Assembly (NCBI RefSeq): GCF_963583255.1
Contig: NC_084809.1
Location: 3,585,501-3,649,500, forward strand
DNA: 64,000 nt
Direction: 5' to 3'
Source: Pyrus communis
Taxonomy: Eukaryota > Streptophyta > Magnoliopsida > Rosales > Rosaceae
Position numbers and translations under genes: made by a program
Part shown: positions 54,470 to 64,000 of the stretch, in pieces
Layout of the letters: each line of letters opens with the position of its first letter
How positions within the stretch are numbered: position 1 is the first letter of the stretch
The notes under the pieces: model-generated
What the model was told of the DNA's origin: nothing
Seen by the model: the letters and a program-made list of their open reading frames with translations, nothing else
The model's database searches: none

Positions 54470-54756
54470 GAAATGTAAATAATGCAAAATCGAAGGTCCA
54501 TTTTAGAACAGATGAGTAATACCGTAAATATATAGAGATATGTTCAGAGACAAAATTACCCTCCTAAATTTTATTAATTACCCTCCCAACCCGCCAAAAT
54601 CTCATGGGTTTCTTGTAAATAAGATGAAATCAAGGGGCAAATAGAAAACCCTACGCACAAAATTACCCTTCTAAGTTCTAATAAATAAGATGAAATCGAG
54701 TGGCAAAAAATTGATGGCATCTACAGTGCCCTTTTCCCTCTTACTTTAGACTAAAG
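54470..54756. other. Intergenic, no gene seen
   Basis: AT-rich sequence with duplicated AAATTACCCT.CTAA and AATAAGATGAAATC words around 54550-54700. Confidence 0.5.
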
Positions 54757-55030
54757 TAATTAGATGTGTTTATTTCCTAATATTCCAAGTGTGTCAAATA
54801 CACACTCGGTTGATCTCATAAATGTCGAAAACAATTCAATTACACTCTAAAAAGGAAAAATTGTGTATTTTTGACACATGTTTCGAGCATTTGAGTTCTC
54901 ATTCTTAGACGTTTAGTAGGAAATTAGATGTGTTTATTTTCTTAAATTCCGAATTGTGTCAAATGCACGCTCGTTTTATCCCATGAATAGCTAAAACCCG
55001 TTCATAAGTAGTGGTGTTCTCATACAATAA
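54757..55030. repeat. ~168-bp repeats at the 3' end of the LOX gene
   Basis: TTAGATGTGTTTATTT.CTAA occurs at about 54757 and 54925 with CAAAT.CACGCTCG-type words after each. These are the same repeats that fill the intergenic units upstream of the RLKs, here in their place next to a real LOX gene. Confidence 0.8.
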
Positions 55031-55168
55031 GGCATGTTTAAAGAATGTAAAATCTCACGTCTGAAACTCGCATAATCAAATACAACATACAATGGGTGGA
55101 AAAAATGAAGTACAATACATAGTGAGTGGTTTCACTCTGTATTTATAGGAGCTTGAAAGACATCCCGT

Positions 55169-58100
55169 TTAGATAGAGACACTGTTGGGAATTCCCTTGC
55201 CGGTAATTCCACCTTCACTTGTAGGAAAGAGCAAAGTGTATGGAATCTTGACTGATCCAACTCGGTTCTTCAGTTTATCATCATTGTTCATACTTGTAAT
55301 TTGATCCTCGATTTCAGCCAGTTTCTTTCCGAATTTCTCGAAAGCTTCCAATGCAGCTGTGTCCGATGTCCAGTCAGGAGTGTCTCTCTGCCCTAAATAC
55401 ACTTCATCAGTGGAATGCCTTGACAAAATCTCAATGGTGGCAATACCAAGTACAGTCTGCAGCTGAGCGGTAATTGTTTTCAAGAAAACGGTATCGGGGC
55501 TGGCCTCGAGCTCTTCGTATTCGGGAGTTCCCTTCTCAGGCATGAATTTTCGGCTTATGGTTGGGCGGTTGGGAAGGTATCCTGCATAAGAGAACTGTCC
55601 AAAGTTGAGGGCTGCATGAAGGGCAGAAGCAGTCCATATGAGGATAGTGCAAGTTTCAACTAGCTCTTCAAAAGTCTGCATTTTAGGCCACCATGGCTCA
55701 TCTTTTATGTCCCCATGACCCTCCTCTACGAGCTCCTTCCACCAGGATTGGAGCTCGACGTCTGTCTGAATTGTGTCATTGGTCTTGTAGTAGAAAGCGC
55801 AATAGTCTTCGACCCAAGTTTTTATTGCAAACCAGATTTCAATCCCATCAACAGCATATGGATAATCCTCTATCAGTAGGCGAAGACCGTGCGGAGAATT
55901 TTCATCCTTGACTGCCACTCCTCTGTATTGATAGAAGGCAACACAATGTGGTTAAAATAAGAAATGAATATTGCTCGTTTGAGTAACTTTTAGTTGCTAA
56001 TAAGTCGAAATTGTTGATTTGTGTTACCTCTTGATGAGATCTGCAGGGAGAGCTTGCTCAGGAAAAACCCAATCTTTATAAACAGCTGATGACAACCCCA
56101 AGGCATACCTAGCTGGAAAAACTGTCGACTCTATAACTCCGCGAGCATTAAGGAGGATTCCCCTGCCAATTGCATTGATGTACATGGTATCGCGGAAATG
56201 AGGCTGCAGAAGTTTGTAAATTGGATGAACCACGCTTAGCTGCCTATTCGCAGCTATTATAACTGGCTCAATCACCGCATGGGTGTTTAACCTGTCACCA
56301 AAATATAGGGAAAAAAAAAATCAAATTCAGAAAACCACATTTCAACATGTATGATAAACTTTTTACCAAGACCATTTTCTTCAAAAGAGTTATACCAGTG
56401 ACTGATAAGTTGATGATTTCCAGAGTCGTTTACGGCCACATAAGCTTTAGCCAGTTGCCATATGGAGCTTTCTACACCTTGTTCAGCTGGTGTGTAAACA
56501 TTACTAATGCAACCATATTGATCTCCGTCGGGATGAGGCAAGCTCAATTCAATCACTAATATCTTCAAAGTTCCATCACTTTTCAAGAACAGGAGAGTTC
56601 TGCTACCATAGATCTTGTTGGAAGTTGAGTTTATCCGCCTCAGGTACGGCATCAATGCATCATGATGATCTAATATGAATAGCTTTTTGTTCTTGAGTGC
56701 CTATCGAACCAAATTCATTTTCATTATTACGAAATGATGCATACTATAATTCAACATCAGCTAATTGCAATGTACCAGCATACTATCAGTTTTTCTATCA
56801 AAGGAAACGAATGTAAGATATTACCTCGTCCACTGTTAGTCCATCCAAGTTATTCCTTATATGTTGTTCGGTTATTGTACTGGTTTGATCACCGTAAACT
56901 TTTGGGTCTAGCTTGCTTGCCGGCGGGAATTCCTCCAATTCATTTGAAGCAAATATGATTAAAGATGGAGAAAAACGAAAAGAAAAATGACAATCGAAAG
57001 TTTTCTTTGCTTTTTTGTCCATTAACATTGCAAAAAAAAGAAAAAAAAAAAAAAAAAACAAAACACACACATAAATTTATATGAAGATTACTTGAAGAAG
57101 GCGAATGTTGACAGGATTCACTCCAGCCAGCATTTCTCTGGCAAATTCTTCATCAGTCCTCCAAGCAGTCTTGTCCTCTGCTCCAGATCATTAAACCATT
57201 ATCACGTTACATGAAAGAAAATAGAAATCATAATTCATAGGCAATTGTAAGCGTCAAAACTCAGTATGTTCTCGTTACCTTTGATCACTTCAGGCACTGG
57301 GAATCGGAGGAACTGTGCACCATCAGTTCGGAAAATTTCCTTAAGCATCTCCAGAGGTATGTTGTCTCCGATTTCCTTGAATAAACCTTCAGGCAAAGGA
57401 ATTCCCCCTTCGTAGAGTTGAAGCACATCTTCGAAGCTGTCAAACTCGTTAGGAGTTTTATCAAACAAGGCTTCTATCTCTGGTCTAATAAACTCAGCTA
57501 TAGATTTCAGTGCATATGCAAGGAAGTCTGACATCTTCAAGTGTCCAAACCGTTCATCCCTTGGCACATATATGCTTAAGCTTGAAACAATCGGTAACCT
57601 ACTCTCGGTGTTAGGATCTGTTAGATTATAGGATCAGAAAAATTTCAGCGATCATAACATCAGTTAGTTAATATCCAAATTAGCATATCAACTTGTACAG
57701 TTGTCAGAGAGATTACACCAAAAGTAAAAAGAAAAGCATCATATGTTAATCGTTTACCCGTCTCTTTTGGTGGTCGGCCAGTTCTGCCCCTGCGAGGGTA
57801 AGGGTACTCAGTAGACCCTCCCATAATTGGGCGGACATATTCCGAACCCTTGTCAGGATCTCCCAGATCATTGTAGTAAGCATAGTCATAGACTCTATCC
57901 CACTCTTCGAGCTTTCGTTTTCCATCTCCTCTTAATTCTACTAGTTCTTCTTCTATGTATTTGCGCAACGGCAATGGTACTTCGCTTGGAAGATAAGTCT
58001 GCACAAACATATTGCAGTCACGAACGTTAGTCATATAGTAAACTATGCTTGCACAAATCGCGGCAGATTGCAACGAGTCGGCGCAAATCATCGGTTACCT

Positions 58101-59023
58101 TGTTAGCGAAGAAAACACGGTCTTTGGTGTATTTTTCGACAGGGTAAACCCATGAATTGCAAACAAAGTGGACACGGCCCTCATCGGGGACATTATCGAG
58201 TGTGACAGTCTTGAGGAAGAACTCACTATGATGATTGTTTTGTATTATGAATGCTCCTGGAACTCCTACTTCCTCTTCCCAGTCAAAGGTAACCTTGAAT
58301 GCAGACTCTCCTGCTGTTAACGGTGCAATTGTGGTAATCCAGTCTTCCAAATATGCTTGTTTTCCAAGCCTCCCCTTCAATCCATTGTCTACAAAAACAA
58401 ATACACATATCCAAGTTAAATCATATTCTCAGATCTTCTATAATTCATTATCTAGTAAACCAATGATTAAGCAATTAATAAGATGCATTATATTATCATG
58501 ATCATCCAAATAACTAAGCTCAAGTAAGGGCCATTTTGTGCAAGTTGCCATAATTTAGTTCTCAAGACAATTTTCGTAAAGGAAAAAAAAAAGTTTTCGA
58601 GATGCTATCCATTTAAAAACTTGTCAATCTTAGGACGGGCTAGGTCACTATCCAAAATACGGTTAAACGACCCTAGACCCTAGACCCTGGACCCAGACCC
58701 TCGACCCTGGACCTAGACCCTCGACCCTGAGCAATTTCATCGAACCTCATCCGATTTTACAGACCTATCAACTACTCTAAAAACAAAAATAACAGTGCAA
58801 AGAGGATTTGTAGCTCACCAGGATCACCATGAACAGCACTGATGAGCTGCAGAGAAACCCTTTGGCCGACCAACTCATGCACACGATCAAGAACCGAAGC
58901 ATTAAAGTCATTGAAGTCCAACACATTCTTCTTCATCAACACCACAGTCCCATTGATTTTTCCAATATTACTCTCCCCATCTTGCTGCTGGCCCGTGATT
59001 TTGCCAAGCAGGTTGTGCAACAT
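55169..59023 (-). CDS. 9-lipoxygenase-type gene, nine exons, intact (863 aa), Gly567 variant
   Basis: Exons on minus: 59023-58819, 58388-58099, 57998-57758, 57617-57279, 57177-57092, 56932-56825, 56700-56396, 56291-56028, 55922-55169. Every intron starts GT and ends AG and the exons sum to 864 codons with the stop. The N-terminus [11 protein letters not shown] has no transit peptide, so a cytosolic enzyme. A PLAT/LH2 domain (about 40-165) precedes the lipoxygenase domain. Iron ligands are all present by alignment to soybean LOX-1: His524, His529, His715, Asn719 and C-terminal Ile863 (GIPNSVSI). Thr-Val in ESTVFP points to 9-position oxygenation of linoleic/linolenic acid. Residue 567 is Gly (NAIGRG) where most plant LOXs have Ala; this site controls S or R product. 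Nine exons is the usual plant LOX structure. First committed enzyme of oxylipin synthesis. Confidence 0.95.
58668..58735. repeat. Telomere-like minisatellite in LOX intron 1
   Basis: About nine variants of a CCCTAGA/CCCTGGA/CCCTCGA heptamer on plus, close to but not equal to the plant telomere repeat CCCTAAA. Confidence 0.8.
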
Positions 59024-59124
59024 TGTGTTCTAGTTTCCAAGAACTAAGCAAAGAATGTTGTGAACAATTGTGAAATAAATTGAAAGTCGAAACTTTTCAT
59101 GGACGAGTTCAATGAAGGGTGGTC

Positions 59125-59133
59125 GTATTTAAA
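59125..59133 (-). promoter_or_regulatory. Probable TATA box of the LOX gene
   Basis: TTTAAATAC on minus about 105 bp upstream of the ATG at 59023. No other TATA-like word is closer. Confidence 0.5.
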
Positions 59134-59136
59134 GGG

Positions 59137-60472
59137 GAAAACGTGAAAAAGTCGTACAAAATCGTTTATCCCGAAAGCTAGCTGGCTTTAAGATGACATA
59201 GATGTAATCCCTGCGTAATTAATTTATGTTTTATAATGTGAAAAGTGCCAATTTCCTCACCTGTAACAAGCTTTTTTATATTTGGGAATAATGAATGCTC
59301 TTTTTTTCTTGGTAGACAATCAACATCATCCTCTAGAAGATTGTTTTTGGTCAAACATTCCAAAATATTTGTTTTAGGGTTTATGGGATTAGTTTATTCA
59401 CAATAAAAAGAAACACATGCATGTACGGCTGAATGTGCGCAAAGTCAAAATAAATGAGACAGTAATGCGTGTGTACATGAAACTAGGTACTAATCTATTA
59501 TTGTATTAGAGCTTGATGATTTAGAAGAGCTTTTAAAATGATTGAAAAAAGTTTTTAAAGAAAAAATTTTAGTTTTAAAAACACCTGAAGTGCTTCCTAC
59601 AAGTTAATTGTGTATTTCTCACTAATGATTGATTCCAAAACAAGCCCATAGTTTGTGTTATACATGCCTAACAATACTTCTTTACTACACGAAGTAAAAA
59701 TTAACGGTACACTTTAGGCATGAGCTTTTACATCAAATGAGGCATATTTTATACCATATTACCGACAAATAATTTAGATTAGGGTTGACCAACCGAAGTT
59801 TATCAAATTATCCAACTCTATAGTCTCTTTTTCTTTCCTAATTTGTACAAGGACGATTTCGATTGGAATTAATAGAGGTTGCTGAGTCGTTGGCGTAGAC
59901 TTTAAACGGAAATTGAGATTGATCTGCATAAGCAAACTTTGAATTGGATATATAGATGGACAAGTACATGGAACTTCGACATACCATATGCAGTTATGCA
60001 CGCATTCTTTAATTCCATTTGCTACTTGCTACAACGAAGAAAAAAAAAAAGAAGAAAAAAAAGATTTATGGTAGCTTGATATTTAAGAAATCAAGTGGTA
60101 AGAGAGGAAATTAAAGGGTCAATAAGAATGGTAGGTTGCTTGATAGATAAGATATATTTGTAACTCGCACCAAGTGCCATTAAACAATTTACGCTTATCG
60201 CGCCACGACTGACAATTATATCCTCCAGCTCGTTTTTTATTTCCAGTGCTTCTTCGACTCGTTCAACTCTTGCACTATTAGTTTAATAAACACCGTCGCA
60301 AACATTGATCCTCGTGTTGATCCATTCATTGGTACTAGTTTTGGTCGTCCTTCTGTTTTTGACGTTCAGCAACGGATCACGGAATCTTGGTGATATTCTA
60401 TGTACAACCTAGCTAACCTCTCTATCAAAATTAGAAAGAGAAATAACATAAGATGAATACTTAATTGTTCGA
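59137..60472. other. Intergenic, no gene seen
   Basis: AT-rich sequence upstream of the LOX promoter. Short ORFs (59178-59363, 59774-60001) have no recognisable domain. A purine run lies at about 60036-60065. Confidence 0.5.
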
Positions 60473-61032
60473 TGTTGAAGATCAACACCAGGCCAATTGG
60501 TATTTGTGTTGAAGTGTAATCTTGCATTGGCTCAAGATGGATCCAGGATCCAGCCCATGGACAAAGAAAGATCCATACACATGCTAGAGAATTCTAGCAA
60601 AGTTCAAGTTGGTGGAAGAGTCTAGAAGAATGGTGAGATTTCCACCAACATGCAAGATTAGTGTAGATAATTCTAGCTTAGGAAGCTAGTGAAATTATCT
60701 AGATATCTCTAGCATGATGTGTCCATGCTTCTCCAAGGTTCCATCCATGCCTATAAAAGGAGAAGGCATCCACACCATTTGTATCAACAAGCAACCAACC
60801 AAGTAGCTAAGAAGATAGCTAAGTAAGAGAGTGAGAAGCAAGAGTAATCTTGTAGGAGTGTGAGTGTTTTAGAGTGTGTCTCTAGAAAGAGTGAGTGTCA
60901 TAGCTTCTAAAGAGTGTCCTTAAGAGTTTACGTGTTGTAATATTTTATGTGTGTAATACAAGTAATTTGTTTACTTGTGTTGTCTCTCGAACATTTGTGT
61001 TATCATTGTGTACTCTAATTTTTTCCCCAACA
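60473..61032 (+). mobile_element. Solo LTR (560 bp)
   Basis: Begins TGTTGAAG and ends CCCCAACA. Preceded by TTCGA and followed by TTCAA, a 5-bp duplication with one mismatch. CTATAAAAGGAGAAGGC at 60751 is a TATA promoter on plus, with TGTGTAATA-type 3' sequences after it. No internal element sequence follows, so it is a recombination remnant. Confidence 0.75.
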
Positions 61033-61089
61033 TTCAAGACTACTTTAAATTTTAATGTCCCATAATTTAAGAAACAACAAATTCATTAG

Positions 61090-61583
61090 GCCGTTGATCT
61101 CAGAGAAGACTGTCCCATGCATTCCTTTAATCGATTCATTAGTAGTAGAATTATGCTCGCTACTAGTCTTGTTCACCCTGGTGTTCTTCAACTCCGACGA
61201 GTCCTCCCAACTACAACTAATTAACCCTACATCACTCCCATTCACACTCTCAACCTCATCTCCACCGTCCATTCCATCATCCAAATTTGAATCTTCTCCC
61301 GCACTCTGCTGAACTTTACAGAGCAAACTCAAGCCCCCACACGATGTTGACGTGAGTCATAAATTAGTTAGTCTTGGAATGTAATTTGGTTTCTGATGTT
61401 AGAGAGATTCCTTCCTAGTTTAGGTGGAATTCTCTTTTATTATTCCTTGTGCTACAGGGTGTGGATGTATATATATTACCTCCATATTGGAGAGATAAAT
61501 AATACAATTTAACAAAATATACAAATTCTATCTACAATATCATTCATCGATGGTCGTTCGATTCCATTGTCATGCATGCAACT
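61090..61583 (-). pseudogene. Decayed RLK 3' end, interrupted by an insertion
   Basis: On minus, reading from 61583: a piece of the kinase end (plus CATTCATCGATGGTCGTTCGA at 61541, as in RLK-A), then a foreign insert (61345-61536), then the tail LCKVQQSAGEDSN, SSEHNSTTNESIKGM, HGTVFSEING to about 61090. The tail matches SSEQNSTTNEPIKGM of RLK-A. The rest of the kinase and ectodomain are gone. It shows that the RLK cluster once extended beyond the LOX gene. Confidence 0.75.
61345..61536. mobile_element. LTR-like 192-bp insertion in the RLK remnant
   Basis: The insert begins TGTTGACGTGAGTCATAA and ends TTCTATCTACA, and contains a TATATATATTACC word. The host RLK sequence is continuous on both sides. 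TG..CA ends suggest a solo LTR or TRIM; no clear target duplication is seen. Confidence 0.5.
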
Positions 61584-61615
61584 CAAATTTATAGCTCTTG
61601 TTTATGGTGTTTAAA

Positions 61616-61807
61616 ACCAAAATGCTAGAGCCACTCAATACTACGGTCTGGTGGTATTCCTCTTCACTCAGAACCGAGAGGTCTTAGGTTCGAATCTCTT
61701 ACATGGCGAATTCGATACCAAATTAGGCTGCTCATTGTGTGGCTTAGCTAAACTCCCATTTCCCTTAGTGTAAAAATATCAATGTACTCAAAAAACCAGA
61801 AAGCTAG
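61616..61807 (+). mobile_element. tRNA-derived SINE
   Basis: A 166-bp body (61629-61794) with a box-A-like CGGTCTGGTGGTAT near 61645 and box B GGTTCGAATC at 61687. A conserved CTCCCATTTCCCTTAGTGTA end and an A-rich tail follow. It is flanked by ACCAAAATGCTAG and ACCAGAAAGCTAG, a 13-bp duplication with two mismatches. The box B is SINE promoter, not a tRNA gene. Confidence 0.8.
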
Positions 61808-62153
61808 TACATTGTTTTCATAGAATTTATGCTCATCTATTTTGAAATGGAAAGTAAGGCAAAACCAACAAGTTACAAAAGACTGACGTTTTAATAAAAT
61901 CTACGGTTAAACTTTTAATAGTTAAGGTTTATAAAAAAGAAAATGTTAGGAGACCAAATTTTTAAACCAAATGATGTGTAACAAACACGTTAATTGACAT
62001 TTAACTAATAATCCAATCACCTACAACCACATCATTTGGTTTAAAAATTTTGGGCTTCCTATTACCCTTATAAAAATTAGTAATAATTATGTGATTCATG
62101 AATGACATAGTGACATAGTGACATTGTTTAGAAATATGTACCGTTGATTAGTC
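61808..62153. other. Intergenic, no gene seen
   Basis: AT-rich. A pair of inverted words (GACCAAATTTTTAAACCAAA near 61953 and TTTGGTTTAAAAATTTTGG near 62035, about 60 bp apart) suggests a small decayed MITE. Confidence 0.4.
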
Positions 62154-62781
62154 TGTTGAATTTTTGTAGATTGACGAGCCTGGGGAGCCCCAGTCTAACG
62201 ATTCCGATACTGTCCCCAAATTTACCATCTGCCCAATTTTTCAGGTGTGAGGTTTTACCACAAAAGGTCTCGATATTAGTTAGACTAGGGTAATCATATT
62301 TAAAGCCACTCTTGTTGACTTTCCCCACCAATGTGGGACTGCCAACACCCTCCCTCACGTGTAACCCCATTTAGTGGTTCCTACGTGGAGATCCACACAT
62401 CGGCAATTGGAACTCAGAGGTTGGCTCTAATGGAGTCCAGACTTGTTTTCAATCTTTTTTACGAAATGCATCTTAAGAACTCAGAGGCCGATTCTATGTT
62501 AAGAGTCCAAGCTTGTTTCCAAGCCCACACTTCCTAGTGACAAGCCTTTGGCTTGCACAAGCCCGTAACCATGGGCTCTGATACCATGTTAAAATTTTTT
62601 TAGATCGACGGGCTCGAAAGGCCCCACTTTAACGACACCAATAATGTTCCCAACTTTATCACCTGCCCAATTCGTTAGGTGTTGGGGATTACCACAAAAG
62701 GCCTCAGTATTAGTTAGATTAAGGAAATCATATTTAAAGCCACCCTTGTTGACTTCCCCCACCGATGCGGGACTGCCAACA
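62154..62781 (-). mobile_element. TRIM retrotransposon, minus orientation
   Basis: Two short LTRs (62154-62347 and 62587-62781, about 195 bp) share the CCCACAT.GGTGGGG start and TTTAAATATGATT TATA region when read on minus. PBS TGGTATCAGAGCC (62574-62586) lies directly inside the 5' LTR. The internal part is only about 240 bp with no coding capacity. No matching target duplication was found. Confidence 0.8.
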
Positions 62782-62884
62782 CGCCCCTTCATGTGTAACC
62801 CCATTTAGTGATTCACACGTGGAGATCAACACATGGGCAATTGAATTTCAAAGGTTGACTCTATGTTAAGAATCCATACTTGTT
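62782..62884 (-). repeat. TRIM internal sequence, second copy
   Basis: Repeats the internal sequence after the 62154-62347 LTR (GTAACCCCATTTAGTG, then CACGTGGAGATC) and then breaks off at CCCCGGG, where the opposite-orientation TRIM starts. Confidence 0.6.
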
Positions 62885-63271
62885 TTCCCCGGGCCCGTTG
62901 ATCTAAAAAATTTTCAACATGGTATCAGAGCCAAGGTTCGAGCTTGTGCAAGCTAACGAGCTTGTCACCAATAAGTAAACAAGCCACGACTCTTAACATA
63001 GAGTCGACCCTTGAGTTTTAATAGTCGATGTGTGGATATCTATGTGTTAACCACTAAATGGGGTTACACGTGAGGGGAAGTGTTGGAATCCCAGATCGGT
63101 GGGTGAAAAATAAAAAATAATGTGTTTAAATATGATAGCCCTACTCTAACTAATACCGAGGTCTTTTATGGTAAAACCCTACACCTGACGGATTAGACAT
63201 GTAGTAAAGTTGATGACAATATCGATGTCGTTAGTGGAGCCCCACGAGCCCATCGATCCAAAAATCCAACA
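62885..63271 (+). mobile_element. TRIM retrotransposon, plus orientation, 5' LTR truncated
   Basis: Only the last ~35 bp of the 5' LTR remain (to CAACA at 62919). PBS TGGTATCAGAGCC follows at 62920-62932, then internal sequence, and a complete 3' LTR at 63081-63271 (TGTTGG to CAACA). Same family as the minus-strand TRIM, head-to-head with it. Confidence 0.8.
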
Positions 63272-63329
63272 TATTCATGCACAAGACCAAGTTTTCCTCT
63301 TATTCATGCACAATAGTATAGTTTCTTTC

Positions 63330-64000
63330 TTTGATCAAGGGGATGCACAATATATATTATACAATTAATATGGGCTATTTTTTATTAATTGTGTTGATGC
63401 ACAAAATCAGCAAGGACATTGGTACAACAGAAAGTGTCAAGTTTGTGACCTTCGCCAGATTGCTCCGGTCACTAATGTGGATAAGTATGTAAAGATATAG
63501 AGACAGGTAAGTAAACACAAGATGTACGTGGTTCACCCAGATTGGTTACGTCTATGGAGTAGAGGAGTTCTCATTAATTGTGAAGGGTTTGCACAAATAC
63601 ATAGGTTCAAGCTCTCATTTAGTGACTTCTAGTGAATAGTTTAGTACAAATGACATTAGGGATTATTGTGGGAGAATGATCCCCTTTTATAGAAGAGAGT
63701 TTCTAGCTTAGTTCTGACATTGACACGTGTTGTGCTGTGATTGGCCTATGATATCGACACGTGTTGCGCTATGATTGGCCTCCTAGTTGGAGGGAAAGTC
63801 TTGTGGATCCTTGACGGTATACTGTAGACCGGTGCTCAGTAGTTTCAGGATTTGTCAAGTATGGTACGGACAAATTGAAACATTTTAATCCATGAATCTA
63901 CTCTCAAAACAAATAAGTATAAATAAATAAACGAAAGAAGTGGAAAAATTATATTTTCCATATACATTTTGAGTAGCGTTTTCTGAGAGACAAATGGCCA
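63330..64000 (-). mobile_element. Probable LTR fragment of another retroelement
   Basis: On minus a CTATAAAAGGGGATCATTC promoter (plus about 63680-63700) and a directly repeated GACACGTGTTG.GCT.TGATTGG word (63719 and 63754) are seen. The stretch resembles, from memory, an LTR common in apple. Ends could not be set and no gene is seen. Confidence 0.4.

Noticed and set aside
56221..56260. Gln542 in NRQLSVVH as loss of a LOX iron ligand
   Set aside because: Counting back from the conserved HAALN motif shows that the ligands are His524 and His529, both present. Gln at this position is normal in 9-LOX proteins.
61680..61700. Box-B word GGTTCGAATC as a tRNA gene
   Set aside because: No cloverleaf can be drawn and the flanks show a SINE with tail and target duplication.

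Overview
The window is nuclear DNA of a flowering plant. It holds a nine-exon plant lipoxygenase with canonical introns, malectin-like (CrRLK1L) receptor kinases, Ty1/copia and Ty3/gypsy retrotransposons, TRIMs, a tRNA-derived SINE and MITEs. The repeat families look most like those I know from apple or pear (Rosaceae, Maleae). That is a judgement from memory, not a proof.

Layout. (1) 1-13943: an old, broken Ty1/copia element on the minus strand whose reverse-transcriptase region is split by a young complete copia element (1141-10442). The young element has equal 1861-bp LTRs, a 5-bp target duplication, a PBS, a PPT and an open pol frame, but almost no gag. (2) 13944-42850: a tandem cluster of CrRLK1L receptor kinases, all on the minus strand. 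RLK-A (14418-17102) and RLK-C (39954-42557) are intact. RLK-B (27666-30369) has a one-base frameshift. Two fragments lie at 32732-33345 and 39535-39625. Between the genes lies a duplicated intergenic unit present in about eight copies. Each unit carries RLK promoter sequence, ~171-bp tandem repeats and a decayed piece of a lipoxygenase last exon. Several units keep the promoter but have lost the kinase. (3) 43237-54182: three small frame-consistent exons of an unrecognised gene, split by a 9.3-kb LTR element. (4) 55169-59023: an intact 863-residue cytosolic 9-LOX-type lipoxygenase with Gly567 at the stereo-control position. (5) 59130-64000: a solo LTR, another decayed RLK carrying an insertion, a SINE, two TRIMs in opposed orientation, and an LTR-like fragment.

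The most unusual object is the LTR element at 43680-52948. It has a 5-bp TSD (TATAC), ~950-bp near-identical LTRs, a truncated Tat-like gag and no pol. In their place, about 1.6 kb holds intronless coding fragments of at least seven unrelated host genes, all in the element's sense orientation: 14-3-3, aleurain-like cysteine protease, WAV3-type RING E3, SINA-type RING E3, DAHP synthase, an NPH3-domain protein and a BAG cochaperone. Several junctions fall where both partners can share the same bases, as expected for template switching during reverse transcription. A 210-codon ORF runs antisense to the element.

The RLK cluster and the lipoxygenase share a history. The intergenic units upstream of the RLKs are derived from the 3' end of a lipoxygenase gene like the one at 55169, so the ancestral duplicated block contained an RLK next to a LOX. 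The kinases are expected to act as plasma-membrane receptors and the LOX in cytosolic oxylipin synthesis. Nothing in the sequence shows a direct functional link between them.
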